Shown in pieces: positions 6,900 through 12,522 of a DNA stretch of 12,522 nt (positions are counted from its first letter, which is position 1; every line of letters starts with the position of its first letter). A program made the position numbers and the translations under genes. The notes beneath the pieces are model-generated. The model made no database searches. It saw only the letters and a program-made list of their open reading frames with translations, and had not been told where the DNA came from. This stretch comes from Phascolarctobacterium sp. (GTDB lineage: Bacteria; Bacillota; Negativicutes; Acidaminococcales; Acidaminococcaceae): NCBI GenBank assembly GCA_022718015.1, contig JAIHZV010000012.1, positions 1 to 12,522 on the forward strand, written 5' to 3'.

Positions 6900-6976
6900 G
6901 TTTAAAAAATAAAAAGAGAGCTGATGCGCTCATACCCTCTCTGCCGTCAGCGACAAAGGGGTATTCCCATCAGCTC
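6900..6976 (-). terminator. Large two-tier hairpin terminator after the M20 peptidase
   Basis: The outer stem is GAGCTGATG (minus 6976-6968 pairing with 6926-6918). An inner stem pairs ATACCC (6932-6937) with GGGTAT (6959-6964). The T-rich tract follows at 6915-6900 on the minus strand. The hairpin begins 12 bases after the peptidase stop codon and separates it from the esterase operon. Confidence 0.8.
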
Positions 6977-6988
6977 CACTATAATCTT

Positions 6989-8113
6989 TTATTTTGCTGC
7001 TGCTTCCTTAATGATTTCATAAGTCCAGCGAGCAGTGTTGTACAAATCCTCTTCCTTCAGGTATTCCTCAGTGGTATGCACGTTGCTCATGCCCGTTGCC
7101 AATAAGCCGCAGGGCAGGCCGTAGCCGCACAGATAGTTGCCGTCGCTGCAGCCGCCGGTGGTTTTCAGCTCAACAGGGAAGCCAAGCTTCTCGGCTGCGC
7201 TCGCTGCCAGCTTGATGCACTCGTGGTCCTTGTTCAGCTCCACAGCCGGACAGCCCTCGACAACCTCAACCTCAACCTCGCCGTGACCAGCCTCAACAAC
7301 CTCTTTAATCAGCGCCATGGTGGAAGCCTTGAGTGCCTCCAGACGCGGAACGTTCAAGGAGCGCATATCGATAACGAACTTAGCCTCAGGGCAGACGATG
7401 TTCGTGCCAATGCCTGCGTTGAACAGGCCGATATTGAACGTCGTCTCTGCGTCCAGACGGCCATAACCGGGCAGCTTGCTCAAAGCCTCTGCTGCCAGCA
7501 TAATCGCATTCACGCCTTCCTCCGGCGCAATGCCTGCATGAGCAGACTTGCCCTTGACGGTTACATAAATATCGTACAGCTTCGGTGCAGCATAAGTGAT
7601 TTCGCCTGGGTCGCCGCCGATATCCATGCAATAGCCATAATCAGCCTTAATCCAGGATTTATCGAGATTAACTACGCCCAGGCAGCCAATCTCCTCGCTG
7701 ATGGTGAAGCACAGCTGCACATCGCCATGCGGCACGCCGTCCTCCTTCAGCGCACGGACTGCCTCCAGCATAGCAGCAACGCCAACCTTGTCGTCACCGC
7801 CAAGCGTGGTCGTGCCATCGCTGTAGAGCACGCCGTCCTTGCGGACAACCTTCGTGCCCGTCGTCGGCGCTACAGAGTCCATGTGTGCCTCGAAGAACAG
7901 GCGCGGTGCGTCAGGAACGTTGCCCTTCACATACGCCCATACGTTGCCGCAGTTGCCGCCGGTCTTTTCGTTGGCCTTGTCCATCTCCGGCTCCAGGCCA
8001 AGCTCGCGCAGCTTTGCCATAATCAGCTCCGCCTCTTCCTTCTCGCCCTTGCTGGGGCAGGGAATGCTGACCAGATCTATAAATTCGTTTATCAATCTGT
8101 CTTTGTTAATCAA
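6989..8113 (-). CDS. M20-family metallopeptidase, PepT/YqjE-like
   Basis: 374 residues, a cytoplasmic two-zinc aminopeptidase-type enzyme, probably acting on di- or tripeptides; the true substrate is not known. Metal and catalytic motifs (numbering from GTG 8122): FFEAHMDSV with His80 and Asp82, LGGDDKVG with bridging Asp110, TISEEIG with Glu143 (base) and Glu144, CMDIGG with Asp167, and NVHTTEEY with His349. The dimerisation insert (about 180-290) contains KGKSAHAGIAPEEGVNA. This pattern fits the PepT-like/YqjE branch of M20 rather than true PepT. Start: GTG at 8122 is part of GAGGTG, the ribosome binding site of TTG 8113 six bases downstream, so TTG is chosen. It has its own promoter and terminator and stands alone. 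Confidence 0.86.
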   Translation of the reverse strand: MINKDRLINEFIDLVSIPCPSKGEKEEAELIMAKLRELGLEPEMDKANEKTGGNCGNVWAYVKGNVPDAPRLFFEAHMDSVAPTTGTKVVRKDGVLYSDGTTTLGGDDKVGVAAMLEAVRALKEDGVPHGDVQLCFTISEEIGCLGVVNLDKSWIKADYGYCMDIGGDPGEITYAAPKLYDIYVTVKGKSAHAGIAPEEGVNAIMLAAEALSKLPGYGRLDAETTFNIGLFNAGIGTNIVCPEAKFVIDMRSLNVPRLEALKASTMALIKEVVEAGHGEVEVEVVEGCPAVELNKDHECIKLAASAAEKLGFPVELKTTGGCSDGNYLCGYGLPCGLLATGMSNVHTTEEYLKEEDLYNTARWTYEIIKEAAAK

Positions 8114-8119
8114 TTTAGT

Positions 8120-8125
8120 CACCTC
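8120..8125 (-). promoter_or_regulatory. Ribosome binding site deciding the peptidase start
   Basis: GAGGTG, then ACTAAA, then TTG at 8113. The GTG at 8122 overlaps this site and so cannot be the start it serves. Confidence 0.75.
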
Positions 8126-8145
8126 GTGAAATAAAGTATGAGCTT

Positions 8146-8174
8146 ATTATAGCATTATCGTCAGGAGAAAGCAA
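8146..8174 (-). promoter_or_regulatory. Peptidase promoter with extended -10
   Basis: TGCTATAAT gives a perfect -10 (8151-8146) with the TG extension. A poor -35, TTGCTT, lies 17 bases upstream at 8174-8169 and overlaps the T-tract of the preceding terminator. The extended -10 would compensate for it. Confidence 0.65.
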
Positions 8175-8201
8175 AAAAGCGCGGACTGCCTCCGCGCTTT
8201 T
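8173..8201 (-). terminator. Intrinsic terminator after the MerR-family gene
   Basis: An 11-base perfect stem, AAAAGCGCGGA (8175-8185) with TCCGCGCTTTT (8191-8201), around the loop CTGCC, with a T6 tract on the minus strand. It begins ten bases after the regulator's stop codon. Confidence 0.92.
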
Positions 8202-8210
8202 CTTATGCAC

Positions 8211-8585
8211 TCATTTCAGCTTCGTATCCTCAAACTCTGTGCACTTATAATAATTGTCAATTTTCCAGTTCAGCTTGTCGAGCGTTTCCTGCATCTGCGC
8301 CATACGCTCCACGAGCTTGGCGCGCTCCTCGATAAGAAGCTCCTTGCGTGCTGCGCGCGTCTTGTCGCCCTCGCCAAACAGCGTCACATATTCAATCAGG
8401 CTTTCCACCGACAGCCCTGCGCCACGCATACATTTGGCGAACTGCACCCAATTGCAGTCAGTCTCGCTGTAATCGCGAATGCCGCTCTCATTGCGCGTCA
8501 CAGGCGGAATCAGGCCAATGCGCTCATAATAACGCAGCGTGTCCGCGCTGATATCATATAATTTGCTGACCTCGTTAATCTTCAT
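8211..8585 (-). CDS. MerR-family transcriptional regulator
   Basis: 124 residues. The N-terminal winged helix-turn-helix reads MKINEVSKLYDISADTLRYY then ERIGLIPP (about 1-28), the standard MerR opening. RDYSETDCNWVQFAKCMRGAGLSVE (about 42-66) forms the second helical pair. A dimerising coiled coil follows (about 80-113, with ELLIEERAKLVERMAQMQETL). The tail has one Cys (YKCTEF), and there is no CxxC or Cys-loop metal site, so it looks more like the AdhR/NmlR-type group that senses aldehydes or redox stress than a metal sensor; the effector is unknown. The ATG at 8585 has a good TGGAGGT upstream. Its promoter carries a MerR-type operator, so it probably controls itself; no other target is adjacent. 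Confidence 0.9.
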   Translation of the reverse strand: MKINEVSKLYDISADTLRYYERIGLIPPVTRNESGIRDYSETDCNWVQFAKCMRGAGLSVESLIEYVTLFGEGDKTRAARKELLIEERAKLVERMAQMQETLDKLNWKIDNYYKCTEFEDTKLK

Positions 8586-8622
8586 AGCAATAACCTCCAG
8601 TGTCCGGGCTTTATTTGCCTAT

Positions 8623-8653
8623 ATTGTAACACTTAGAGTGCGCTCAAAGTCAA
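8623..8653 (-). promoter_or_regulatory. MerR-type promoter with 19-bp spacer and dyad operator
   Basis: TTGACT (8653-8648) and TACAAT (8628-8623) are separated by 19 bases, the overlong spacer characteristic of MerR-activated promoters. A 20-base dyad, ACTTTGAG CGCA CTCTAAGT on the minus strand (8650-8631), fills the spacer with one mismatch per arm. The regulator's ATG lies about 38 bases downstream of the -10. Confidence 0.85.
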
Positions 8654-8675
8654 GAGGAATTTACCCCGGAAATGC

Positions 8676-8702
8676 AAAAAAACCTGCCCTTTTCAGGGCA
8701 GG
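8676..8702 (-). terminator. rpsT terminator
   Basis: A perfect eight-base stem, CCTGCCCT/AGGGCAGG, with a four-base loop, followed on the minus strand by a T7 tract. It lies 16 bases after the S20 stop codon and isolates rpsT from the regulator gene. Confidence 0.93.
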
Positions 8703-8718
8703 CCCGCTTGTTTAAAAA

Positions 8719-8979
8719 TTAAAGAGCGTTAATTTTCTTTGCAAGTCTGGATTTTTTGCGAGCTGCAGCATTCTTATGGATAATGCCTTTGCGAGCTGCT
8801 TTATCAAGCAAACCGGTAGCAGCAGCCATAGTAGCTTGAGCGTCTTCTTTAGCACCGTTAGCAGCCAGAGCTTCTACTTTGCGAGCTGCATTGCGGAGAG
8901 CGGCCTTAATCGGAGCGTTTTTAGCACGACGTTCTGCGTCGGTCTTTACACTGCGGATGGAAGATTTAATGTTCGGCAA
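8719..8979 (-). CDS. rpsT: 30S ribosomal protein S20
   Basis: 86 residues, the normal size for S20, which binds 16S rRNA early in assembly of the small subunit. Seen: the opening MPNIKSSIRSVKTDAERRAK, the middle KAALRNAARKVEAL, and the conserved C-terminal stretch LLDKAARKGIIHKNAAARKKSRLAKKI. It is rich in Lys, Arg and Ala as expected. The start is UUG at 8979, fixed by the strong AGGAGGTG seven bases upstream. In E. coli the same gene also uses UUG, where the weak start takes part in autoregulation; whether that holds here is inference. It has its own promoter and terminator, although transcripts from glmS may also enter it. Confidence 0.98.
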   Translation of the reverse strand: MPNIKSSIRSVKTDAERRAKNAPIKAALRNAARKVEALAANGAKEDAQATMAAATGLLDKAARKGIIHKNAAARKKSRLAKKINAL

Positions 8980-8986
8980 CGAATTT

Positions 8987-8994
8987 CACCTCCT
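8987..8994 (-). promoter_or_regulatory. Strong ribosome binding site of rpsT
   Basis: AGGAGGTG, seven bases before the UUG start. It is the strongest anti-16S match in the window and offsets the weak start codon. Confidence 0.9.
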
Positions 8995-9014
8995 GAATAT
9001 TCTTGTACTGCAAT

Positions 9015-9043
9015 ATTCTAACATACTATGATGTTTTATGCAA
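9015..9043 (-). promoter_or_regulatory. rpsT promoter
   Basis: TTGCAT (9043-9038) and TAGAAT (9020-9015) with a 17-base spacer, in the gap between the glmS stop and rpsT. The predicted leader is about 30 nt. Confidence 0.78.
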
Positions 9044-9063
9044 GTATTTTTGAAGAAATTATC

Positions 9064-10902
9064 TTATTCTACGGTAACACTTTTTGCAAGGTTACGCGGT
9101 TTATCAACATCGAGGCCCTTAGCAACGCTTACATAGTAGCCCATGAGCTGCAGCGGAATAACTGCCAGGCTGGTCATGAAGTGCTCATCGGTCTTCGGAA
9201 TGTAAACGGTGAAGTCAGCGGTGTCCTCAATATTGTAATTGCCATAGGTCGTCAGGCCCATGAGGTAAGCGCCACGGCTCTTGCATTCTACCATGTTGCT
9301 GACGGTCTTTTCGTACAGCTCGCCCTGAGTCAGCACGCCGATAACCAGAGTGCCGTTTTCAATCAGGCTGATGGTGCCATGCTTAAGCTCGCCTGCTGCA
9401 TAGGCTTCGCTGTGGATGTAGGAGATTTCCTTCATCTTCAGGCTGCCCTCGAGGCTGACAGCATAGTCCAGACCACGACCGATGAAGAAGATATCCTTCG
9501 CGTTGAGCTGTTTAGCAGCAAACCATTGGATACGCTCCTTATCCTCGATAATCTTTTGGATTTTGTCCGGCAGCTGAGCCAGCTCCTCCAGCAGAGCTGC
9601 ATATTTTTCGTCATCAATCGTGCCGCGAACCTTAGCAAACTGCATTGCCAGGCAATAAGCAGCGATGAGCTGAGTGCTGTAGGCCTTCGTCGTCGCTACA
9701 GCGATTTCCGGACCTGCCAGCGTATAGAATACATTGTCTGCCTCACGCGCAATGGAGCTGCCAACTACGTTGACAATGCCCATGGTTTTGATGCCCTTGT
9801 CCTTCGCCAGACGCAGAGCTGCCAGGCTGTCTGCCGTCTCGCCGCTTTGGCTGACAATGATAACCAGCTCGTTTTTCGACAGCAGCGGCTTGCGATAACG
9901 GAACTCGGAAGCCAGCTCGGTGCGTACAGGAATCTGCGCCAGGTCTTCAATAACATATTGCGCAGCTACGCCAACATGATAAGCACTGCCGCAGGCAACA
10001 ATGCAGATTTGGTCGATTTTCTTGATATCGTCGTCGCTCAGGCCGACAGCGCTCATATCCAGCTTGCCGTCAACCATAACAGAGTTCAGCGTATCGCGTA
10101 CAGCCTTCGGCTGCTCATGGATTTCCTTCATCATGAAATGCTCAAAGCCAGCCTTTTCTGCTGCTTCAGCGTCCCATTTGATTTCGGTCAGCGGTTTTTC
10201 GATTTCTTCCTCGTCCAGGTTGAAGAAGGTTACATGGCCGTTCGCCAAACGCGCCATCTCCAGGTTGCCGATGTAGTATACGTTACGCGCATATTTCAAA
10301 ATAGCCGGAACGTCGCTGGCAACATAGCATTCGCCGTCATGCACGCCGATAATCATCGGGCTGTCCTTACGTGCTACATAAATTTCGCCTGGATATTCCT
10401 TGAACATAACTGCCAGCGCATAGGAGCCGCGGATACGCACCATAGCATGGCTCAGTGCATCAGTCGGCGTATGGTCATATTTTTTATAATAATAATCGAT
10501 AAGCTTTACAGCAACCTCGGTATCAGTCTGAGAGTAGAAGCTATAGCCGTTATGAATCAGCTTTTCCTTCAGCTCCTGATAGTTTTCGATAATACCGTTA
10601 TGAACTGCCACAACATTGCCGTCAGCGCTCACATGCGGATGCGCATTCGTTTCGGACGGCTCGCCGTGCGTTGCCCAACGGGTATGACCGATGCCGCAGG
10701 TACCAATGAGGCTTTGTCCGCCGTTAGTTTTAGCGTACAGCGCCTTCAGGCGGCCCTTCGCCTTAACAATCTGCGCAGGCTCCTCGCCATTGCGTACAGC
10801 AAGGCCTGCAGAATCATAGCCACGATACTCCAGCTTGGACAGACCGTCTAACAGAATCGGCGCAGCCTGCTGTTTACCACAAAATCCAACAATACCACAC
10901 AT
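9064..10902 (-). CDS. glmS: Glutamine-fructose-6-phosphate aminotransferase (isomerising)
   Basis: 612 residues, full length. GlmS makes glucosamine-6-phosphate from fructose-6-phosphate and glutamine, the first step toward UDP-GlcNAc for peptidoglycan and lipopolysaccharide. The N-terminal glutaminase domain (about 2-225) opens MCGIVGF, with Cys2 the nucleophile after Met removal, and has GHTRWATHGEPSETNAHPH (72-90) and HNGIIENY. Two SIS sugar-isomerase domains follow (about 290-420 and 460-600), with SQSGETADS (351-359), ATTKAYSTQ and EGSLKMKEISYIHSEAY. The C-terminus KPRNLAKSVTVE carries the conserved lysine of the sugar site. The ATG at 10902 has GAGGAAA upstream. It follows galE by 38 bases, too short for the glmS ribozyme of many Firmicutes. 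No terminator is visible before rpsT. Confidence 0.98.
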   Translation of the reverse strand: MCGIVGFCGKQQAAPILLDGLSKLEYRGYDSAGLAVRNGEEPAQIVKAKGRLKALYAKTNGGQSLIGTCGIGHTRWATHGEPSETNAHPHVSADGNVVAVHNGIIENYQELKEKLIHNGYSFYSQTDTEVAVKLIDYYYKKYDHTPTDALSHAMVRIRGSYALAVMFKEYPGEIYVARKDSPMIIGVHDGECYVASDVPAILKYARNVYYIGNLEMARLANGHVTFFNLDEEEIEKPLTEIKWDAEAAEKAGFEHFMMKEIHEQPKAVRDTLNSVMVDGKLDMSAVGLSDDDIKKIDQICIVACGSAYHVGVAAQYVIEDLAQIPVRTELASEFRYRKPLLSKNELVIIVSQSGETADSLAALRLAKDKGIKTMGIVNVVGSSIAREADNVFYTLAGPEIAVATTKAYSTQLIAAYCLAMQFAKVRGTIDDEKYAALLEELAQLPDKIQKIIEDKERIQWFAAKQLNAKDIFFIGRGLDYAVSLEGSLKMKEISYIHSEAYAAGELKHGTISLIENGTLVIGVLTQGELYEKTVSNMVECKSRGAYLMGLTTYGNYNIEDTADFTVYIPKTDEHFMTSLAVIPLQLMGYYVSVAKGLDVDKPRNLAKSVTVE

Positions 10903-10940
10903 ACAATTTTCCTCGTTTTTCTTAAAATTTTCTTCTAGCT

Positions 10941-11957
10941 TTATGCTTCAAAGCCATTGGGGTTTTTCTTCTGCCAGTTCCACGAATCGCGGCACATATC
11001 CTCTATGCCGTATTCTGCCTTCCAGCCCAGCTTTTCATAAGCCTTCGCCGGGTCAGAATAGCAGGCAGCAATATCGCCTGCACGACGCGGAGCGATGACA
11101 TAAGGAATCTCCACTCCCGTAGCCTTGGCAAATGCCTTAACTATATCCAGCACGGAATAACCGATGCCAGTACCTAAATTATACACCTCTACGCCGCATT
11201 TGTCAGCAATAGCCTTCAAAGCCTTCACATGACCGCGCGCCAAATCCACAACATGGATATAATCGCGCACGCCTGTGCCGTCCGGTGTAGCGTAATCGTC
11301 GCCAAAAATATTCAAATGGTCAAGACGGCCTACGGCAACCTGCGTAATATAAGGCATCAGGTTATTGGGCACGCCGTTCGGATTCTCGCCGATCAGGCCG
11401 CTCTTGTGCGCGCCAATCGGGTTGAAGTAGCGCAGAAGCACCACATTCCATTCATGGTCTGCCACATACATATCCTGCAGAATCTGCTCCAGCATTGCCT
11501 TCGTCTGACCATAGGGGTTCGTGCATTTGCCCAGCGGACAGGTTTCCGGAATAGGAATCTGCGCCGGATTGCCATAAACAGTTGCCGACGAGCTGAAAAT
11601 AATATTTTTGCAGCCATGCTTGCGCATCACGTCGAGCAGCACGAGCGTACCGTTGATATTATTATCATAATACTCCCACGGCTTCTGCACGCTCTCGCCA
11701 ACGGCCTTCAGTCCTGCGAAATGAATGCAGCAGTCAAAGCTGTGCTCCGCAAAAACCTTTTCCAAGGCCTCACGGTCGCGAATATCCGCTTCATAGAACG
11801 GAACAGCCTGACCGGCGATTTCTTCCACACGCTGCAGCGCCAGCTTGCAGGAGTTGACCAGATTATCTACCACCACAACGCTGTGACCGGCGCTGAGCAG
11901 CTCAATGACAGTATGCGAGCCGATAAAGCCGGCGCCGCCTGTTACCAGTATTTTCAT
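10941..11957 (-). CDS. galE: UDP-glucose 4-epimerase
   Basis: 338 residues, typical of GalE, an NAD-dependent short-chain dehydrogenase/reductase that interconverts UDP-glucose and UDP-galactose. Seen: the NAD-binding GGAGFIGSH (7-15) with DNL at 31-33, HFAGLKAVGESV (79-90), the catalytic Ser-Tyr-Lys set (Ser124 in FSSSATVYG, Tyr149 and Lys153 in NPYGQTK), RYFNPIGAH (176-184), GTGVRDYIHVVDLA and the C-terminal RRAGDIAACYSD. The ATG at 11957 has GAGGTG seven bases upstream. glmS follows in the same direction, so both likely supply sugar nucleotides for envelope glycans. It may also act on UDP-GlcNAc; the sequence alone does not settle this. Confidence 0.97.
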   Translation of the reverse strand: MKILVTGGAGFIGSHTVIELLSAGHSVVVVDNLVNSCKLALQRVEEIAGQAVPFYEADIRDREALEKVFAEHSFDCCIHFAGLKAVGESVQKPWEYYDNNINGTLVLLDVMRKHGCKNIIFSSSATVYGNPAQIPIPETCPLGKCTNPYGQTKAMLEQILQDMYVADHEWNVVLLRYFNPIGAHKSGLIGENPNGVPNNLMPYITQVAVGRLDHLNIFGDDYATPDGTGVRDYIHVVDLARGHVKALKAIADKCGVEVYNLGTGIGYSVLDIVKAFAKATGVEIPYVIAPRRAGDIAACYSDPAKAYEKLGWKAEYGIEDMCRDSWNWQKKNPNGFEA

Positions 11958-11975
11958 TGATAATCACCTCATCTG

Positions 11976-12004
11976 ATTGTATCATATCTCATACCTATAG
12001 TGAA
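11976..12004 (-). promoter_or_regulatory. Putative galE-glmS promoter
   Basis: TACAAT (11981-11976) with TTCACT (12004-11999) 17 bases upstream. The -35 is a weak match. The predicted start leaves a very short leader before the GAGGTG site. Confidence 0.5.
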
Positions 12005-12246
12005 GCATCTTCAGCTTAACTGCTGCCGAAAAAATCAACAATCACATTCACCATAATATAGCACACAAAGCAGCATAAAGCAACTTGCAGCAGCAGAAGA
12101 AATTCATTCAATATATTAATCAAATTTCAATATGACTGTAAAATCAGCGTTAAACATTCAACTACACTTAAATTATATTATACACTATTTTTAACAACTC
12201 TGCCACGAAAATTTCTGTAAACTAGTACAATGTATCCCCTGTTATG
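12005..12246. other. AT-rich intergenic region between autotransporter gene and galE
   Basis: About 240 bases with no supported gene on either strand. It is AT-rich with many in-frame stops. I see small CAGCA-type repeats near 12070-12100 and nothing convincing as an RNA gene. The galE promoter lies at its left edge and the autotransporter terminator at its right. Confidence 0.6.
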
Positions 12247-12283
12247 ACAAAATGGCCGGAGCGATAAGCCCCAGCCATTTTGT
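12247..12283 (-). terminator. Hairpin terminator after the autotransporter-like gene
   Basis: ACAAAATGGC (12247-12256) pairs perfectly with GCCATTTTGT (12274-12283), and GG/CC and GC/GC pairs extend the stem inward across single mismatches to a GATAA loop. TTTTGT ends the minus-strand arm. It lies about 37 bases after the stop codon and may work in both directions. Confidence 0.75.
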
Positions 12284-12320
12284 TGCATTTGTTATTTTTG
12301 TATAAGGTTAGTTAAGCTAA

Positions 12321-12522
12321 TCAGAAGCTCCAGCGAACGCCTGCGTTCCATTGCCACGGAGTAGCAACGTTGCCGCCGTAGGTCTTTTCAACATCGAAGT
12401 ACAGATGAGTTGCTTCGCTAAGATTGAGGTTCGTGCCTACGCCAACCTCCCACCAGCCGCCGCCGAGGTCTTGCTCAAAGCTTGCAGTACCTGCGCCGCT
12501 CATGGTTGCTTTAGTTTCGCCA
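12321..12522 (-). CDS. C-terminal end of an autotransporter-type outer-membrane beta-barrel protein (partial)
   Basis: Only the last 66 or so codons are inside the window; the frame stays open to the right edge, so the Met at 12503 is internal and not a start. The residues show the amphipathic strand-turn pattern of autotransporter barrels: ASFEQDLGGGWWEVGVGTNL, then LSEATHLYFDVEKTYG, then a final strand NAGVRWSF ending in Phe. That terminal aromatic residue is the usual signal for insertion by the BAM complex. The passenger domain, and so the function, cannot be seen. Its presence implies a cell with an outer membrane. A hairpin terminator follows. Confidence 0.82.
   Translation of the reverse strand, partial: GETKATMSGAGTASFEQDLGGGWWEVGVGTNLNLSEATHLYFDVEKTYGGNVATPWQWNAGVRWSF

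Noticed and set aside
8995..9018. Inverted repeat GAATATT/AATATTC upstream of rpsT as a leader hairpin
   Set aside because: Its upstream arm overlaps the -10 element, so it would not be transcribed from the predicted promoter. It could still be a protein-binding site, but nothing supports that.
9028..10851. 607-codon plus-strand open frame
   Set aside because: It is the in-register antisense of glmS, explained by the same codon bias.
12200..12290. Plus-strand small RNA from TACAAT near 12227 to the hairpin at 12247-12283
   Set aside because: No acceptable -35 lies at 16-18 bases, and the hairpin is better explained as the terminator of the autotransporter-like gene.
1..12522. CRISPR arrays, insertion sequences, tRNA or rRNA genes
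   Set aside because: No regular repeat-spacer pattern, transposase motifs or terminal inverted repeats were seen, and no RNA gene other than ssrA.

Overview
The window reads as a chromosomal segment of a diderm Firmicute (Negativicutes, in the Selenomonas/Phascolarctobacterium/Acidaminococcus neighbourhood). Two signals point there. The gene order esterase - rnr - smpB - ssrA is the arrangement of Bacillus and its relatives, and the right edge carries the C-terminal beta-strands of an outer-membrane barrel of autotransporter type ending in Phe, which needs an outer membrane. The assignment is inferred from gene content; no genus is claimed. Every recognised gene is on the minus strand, so transcription runs right to left.

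Right to left: (i) 12321-12522 is the 3' end of an autotransporter-like gene followed by a hairpin terminator and an AT-rich gap. (ii) galE and glmS form a two-gene unit making UDP-hexoses and glucosamine-6-phosphate for envelope polymers. (iii) rpsT has its own promoter, a strong ribosome binding site, a UUG start and a terminator. (iv) A short MerR-family regulator sits behind a textbook MerR-type promoter (19-bp spacer filled by a 20-bp dyad), so it is very probably autoregulated. (v) An M20-family peptidase has its own promoter and a large hairpin terminator. (vi) An Est30-like carboxylesterase, a hotdog-fold thioesterase, rnr and smpB are packed with gaps of 1, 14 and 2 bases as one operon. 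ssrA (tmRNA) follows from its own promoter. RNase R, SmpB and tmRNA are the core of trans-translation, which rescues stalled ribosomes and destroys the mRNA involved.

(vii) Left of ssrA the character changes. A 320-base stretch holds repeats and a terminator but no clear gene. It is followed by an AT-rich HNH endonuclease gene whose codon choice differs from its neighbours, then a MmcQ/YjbR-family gene with native-looking codon choice, and then an incomplete hydrophobic open frame at the left edge. The sequence downstream of ssrA is a classic integration hotspot, so the HNH gene is the best candidate for accessory cargo, possibly defence related. No integrase and no duplicated tmRNA 3' end is visible, so an island is suspected rather than shown.

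Points for a second look: the MerR operator, the HNH gene and the repeat-bearing scar beside ssrA, a Glu in place of the usual catalytic Asp in the esterase, repeated UUG starts preceded by GAGGTG, and glmS without room for its ribozyme. I do not see a clearly new multi-gene system here.
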